Source: Marinobacter fuscus
GTDB lineage: Bacteria; Pseudomonadota; Gammaproteobacteria; Pseudomonadales; Oleiphilaceae
Direction: 5' to 3'
NCBI RefSeq assembly: GCF_003007675.1
Contig: NZ_PXNP01000009.1
Span: 62,001 to 126,000 of the forward strand
DNA: 64,000 bases
Both the position numbers and the translations under genes were made by a program. The notes under the pieces are model-generated. The model searched no databases. It saw only the letters and a list, made by a program, of their open reading frames with translations, and was not told the origin of the DNA. The stretch's first letter is position 1. Each line of letters opens with the position of its first letter. Of the stretch, positions 61,854-64,000 are shown in pieces.

Positions 61854-62906
61854 TTACTCCCCGTCTGACGGGACGGTTGCAGGCACTGCCAGTGCCGGGC
61901 TGCCTACCAGAGTGCCCGGGTTGACCACCACCTGCTCACCCTCGGAAAGCCCCGCCAGTATTTCCAGGCGGTCATCATCACGCTGGCCGACGCGCACCTG
62001 GCGTAAGCGGGGCTGGCCTGCATCGTTCTGCACAAACACTGCCCGCAACTCGCTGCGTTCAATCAGCGCTGACGCAGGAATCCACAACGCCTCACGACTG
62101 GCCACCGGCACACTGACTTTCACCAACATGCCCGGGAACAGGCTGCCATTGGGCTCTTCCAGTTGCAGCCGCAGGCGGAAAGTATGAGTTTGAGGATTGG
62201 CGTAGGGGTAAAAGGTCATGTCGCCGGTCTTCAACACCCGGCCATCGGCCAGGGTTACTGTCGCCTGGCGCTGGCTGCGAGCCGCATCGGCGTATGTCTG
62301 GGGCAGATCTACGACCACCCGTAACTGCTCCAGGGACAAGCCACTCAGCAGCGGCTGGCCGGGGCTGACCGATTCGCCCAGCTCCACATGGCGCTCGGTC
62401 AGAATGCCACCATAGGGCGCAATAACCCGGGTATAGTCCAGCTGTTTGCGGGCCTCGGCGACCGCCGCTTCAGCCCGCTCAACCCGGGCCTGGGCGGCAC
62501 TCAGGTTATTCCGGGCACGATCAAGTTCCTGCCGGGACACCAGACCCCGCTCGTGCACCGTCTCGGTACGCTGGAATTGCTGGCGGGCGTCCTGCAGGCC
62601 CGATTGCGCCTCTTGCAAGCCAGCTTGCGCCTGATCCAGCCGGGCTGTCTGTTCGCTGTCTTCCAGGCGCACAATCAGGTCGCCAGCACTGACCGAGTCG
62701 TCCACATCAAAGGGCAGCTCCACAATCGTGCCACTGGTCTGAGCCGACACGGTGCTTTGCTGCACCGCCTCGATAACCCCATCAAGCTGGGCGCTTTCCT
62801 GTAAGGGCGCTGATATAACAGCGCGGGTGGCTACCGACTCCGCCCAGGTCAAGGGCGCGTGTAACATCAAAAAACCGAGACAGACGGACTGAAACTGTTT
62901 GACCAT
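61854..62906 (-). CDS. RND periplasmic adaptor (second system)
   Basis: A 350-residue membrane-fusion protein with a signal-peptide-like N-terminus (SVCLGFLMLHAPLTWAES). VSAQTSGTIVELPFDVDDSV and SAGDLIVRLEDSEQTARLDQ are the lipoyl half; a coiled coil (AGLQEAQSGLQDARQQFQRT through ERAEAAVAEARKQLDYTRVI) and YGGILTERHVELGESVSPGQ follow. It is the first gene of the second RND pair. A short AT-rich palindrome lies just ahead of its start. Confidence 0.9.
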   Translation of the reverse strand: MVKQFQSVCLGFLMLHAPLTWAESVATRAVISAPLQESAQLDGVIEAVQQSTVSAQTSGTIVELPFDVDDSVSAGDLIVRLEDSEQTARLDQAQAGLQEAQSGLQDARQQFQRTETVHERGLVSRQELDRARNNLSAAQARVERAEAAVAEARKQLDYTRVIAPYGGILTERHVELGESVSPGQPLLSGLSLEQLRVVVDLPQTYADAARSQRQATVTLADGRVLKTGDMTFYPYANPQTHTFRLRLQLEEPNGSLFPGMLVKVSVPVASREALWIPASALIERSELRAVFVQNDAGQPRLRQVRVGQRDDDRLEILAGLSEGEQVVVNPGTLVGSPALAVPATVPSDGE

Positions 62907-62918
62907 ACCCTTATTCCA

Positions 62919-62929
62919 TAATTGAATTA
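62919..62929. promoter_or_regulatory. AT-rich palindrome before the second RND operon
   Basis: TAATT-G-AATTA is an 11-base inverted repeat 13 bases upstream of the adaptor start, within the AT-rich promoter stretch 62907-62970. Its position would let a bound repressor block transcription or initiation. Confidence 0.35.
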
Positions 62930-63004
62930 CCTAATTCCAAAAAGTATAGCACTAATAAAAACTCGCCGGGAGCCAATTTTCACCTTGCGCCAGCCACTCA
63001 GCCA

Positions 63005-63041
63005 TAAAAAAACCCCGCGGGAATAGACTTCCACACGGGGT
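63005..63041 (-). terminator. Terminator after the TonB-dependent receptor gene
   Basis: On the minus strand ACCCCG-TG-TGGAA, a GTCTA loop and TTCC-CG-CGGGGT form an interrupted stem, followed by a run of seven T residues. It lies about 50 bases past the receptor stop. Confidence 0.75.
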
Positions 63042-63089
63042 ATCAATGTCACCCGCCGGCTATGAGAAGCGGGTAACCGCCATACCGAT

Positions 63090-64000
63090 TTACCATCGTG
63101 CCGTCAGGGCCGCCCGCAAGGTACGGCCCGGCTCATTCACCCGGAACACACCGCTGTCCGACAAGTTGTCCTTGCTCACGTGATGCGCCCAGGTGTTGTC
63201 AAACAGGTTATCCACGGCCCAGGTCAGGCTGAGATTGCTCATTAACGGATGGGTTCCGGACAGGTTGAATACGCCGTAGCCCGGCGAGGCACTGGGATCC
63301 AGCCCGCCATCGGCCACCAGGTCTACCCGATCTTGCCGCCGCGCCAGTTGCCACTGAGCCTCCAAAGTATGCCCCGAATGGTGCCAGCCCAGGGTCTGGA
63401 CGAACTGGATGGGCGGAATCCGCGGCAGCGCCCGGTTTTCATCCCGGTTTTCACCACGCACCGAGGCCAACTGGCTGCCCAGGCTCCAGGTACCGTTGCT
63501 CCAGCCTAGCTCGGCCTCAGCACCCAATAGCCGCGCACCAATATTGCGGTAACGGGTGTCGGTTACCGTCTGGCCGTTCACCTCCCGCCGGGTATCAAAC
63601 CGGTAGACGTAATCATCCACCTGATCGATCCATACCGCGGGGCGCCAGTGCCAGTTGCCGTCACGACCGGCCAGACTGAGCTCCAGCTTGTGGTGTTTCT
63701 CGGTATCCAGATGTGGATTGCCAATCCAGGAGCCTTTCATCACCTTTCGGGCCACGTAGCGCTCGTTCACACTGGGCGAGCGCACACTGTGGCTGGCGGT
63801 CAGCTCCAGAGTCTGGCGGGGTGAAAACCGCCATTCACCGGTGACAAAGCCGCTGACGTTGTTATCGCTGACCGCCGCATCGGTGACACCATAGGCGTCG
63901 CGATAAAGCATGGCCGGGGTCATCGCCATGGGCGCACCGGCTTTCATGCGGAACTCGTCGCTGGCCCGGGTGGCGTCCATTTCCACCCGGTCGTAGCGCA
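63090..64000 (-). CDS. TonB-dependent outer-membrane receptor (C-terminal part)
   Basis: The frame is open through base 64000, so only the last 300 or so codons are visible. They show repeated beta strands of an outer-membrane barrel: LELTASHSVRSPSVNERYVA, then GSWIGNPHLDTEKHHKLELS, LLGAEAELGWSNGTWSLGSQ and WAVDNLFDNTWAHHVSKDNL, ending in VNEPGRTLRAALTARW with a terminal aromatic residue. The NPxLxxEK-H and NLFDxxYxxH-like blocks are typical of TonB-dependent receptors; the ending with HH and NEPGRT is reminiscent of copper receptors of the OprC/NosA type, but the plug domain is outside the window and the substrate remains open. A terminator follows. Confidence 0.88.
   Translation of the reverse strand, partial: RYDRVEMDATRASDEFRMKAGAPMAMTPAMLYRDAYGVTDAAVSDNNVSGFVTGEWRFSPRQTLELTASHSVRSPSVNERYVARKVMKGSWIGNPHLDTEKHHKLELSLAGRDGNWHWRPAVWIDQVDDYVYRFDTRREVNGQTVTDTRYRNIGARLLGAEAELGWSNGTWSLGSQLASVRGENRDENRALPRIPPIQFVQTLGWHHSGHTLEAQWQLARRQDRVDLVADGGLDPSASPGYGVFNLSGTHPLMSNLSLTWAVDNLFDNTWAHHVSKDNLSDSGVFRVNEPGRTLRAALTARW

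Noticed and set aside
1..64000. CRISPR array, prophage, insertion sequence, integron or tRNA-linked island
   Set aside because: I saw no regularly spaced repeats, transposase or integrase motifs, phage genes or tRNA genes anywhere in the window.

Overview
The window is GC-rich, tightly packed bacterial DNA. The gene content points to a marine, halotolerant gammaproteobacterium, most likely Marinobacter or a close relative. This rests on an ectoine-type TRAP transporter (TeaABCD), a sodium-type flagellar stator (PomAB), many solute-uptake systems, aerobic acyl-CoA catabolism and several haem proteins. The taxonomic call is inference; no rRNA or tRNA gene is present.

Layout. 1-3.6 kb: a truncated octahaem tetrathionate-reductase-family cytochrome, a secreted DsrE-like protein, a periplasmic rhodanese and a dihaem cytochrome c peroxidase preceded by an FNR/Anr-type box. 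3.7-9.9 kb: nitroreductase, a TctC-type receptor remnant, a PcaF-like thiolase and glutaryl-CoA dehydrogenase, a decayed DHA2-type MFS pump beside an intact PadR regulator, and a MarR regulator. 9.9-18.5 kb: lutABC (lactate oxidation), tctABC (carboxylate uptake) and a divergent CitA/CitB-type two-component system. 18.5-23 kb: a free-standing methyltransferase resembling the OvoA C-terminal domain, a NadN-like nucleotidase behind a tandem Pho-box array, a luciferase-like monooxygenase and a small alpha/beta hydrolase. 23-41 kb is a transport region: teaABCD; a polyamine-type ABC operon; phnDCEE plus a HAD protein behind a Pho box; a second operon in potABCD order; an orphan TakP-like TRAP receptor; and a CDF cation transporter. 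41-53.3 kb: LysR regulator, chemoreceptor, RarD, rhodanese, YchJ, an amino-acid-type binding protein, a thioesterase, cytochrome c' with a b561-type cytochrome, CRY-DASH photolyase, DTW-domain tRNA enzyme, YkvA-like protein and pomAB. 53.3-64 kb: an ABC-ATPase/AttH deletion scar, two RND permease-adaptor pairs around a small K+-channel-like gene, and the C-terminal part of a TonB-dependent receptor.

How it works together. Much of the window is scavenging: carboxylates, lactate, ectoine, polyamines, phosphonate-type compounds and nucleotides. Two separate promoters (nadN and phnD) carry 7-4-7 Pho-box repeats, so a shared phosphate-starvation response is likely. Efflux and detoxification form the second theme. 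Four loci are visibly decayed (TctC remnant, MFS pump, a putative oxidoreductase remnant before the DTW gene, ATPase/AttH scar), showing repeated small deletions in accessory genes.

I did not find a CRISPR array, prophage, insertion sequence or integron. No clearly new multi-gene system could be demonstrated. The best leads are the free-standing OvoA-C-like methyltransferase and the PhnDCEE-HAD module with an altered HAD motif I.
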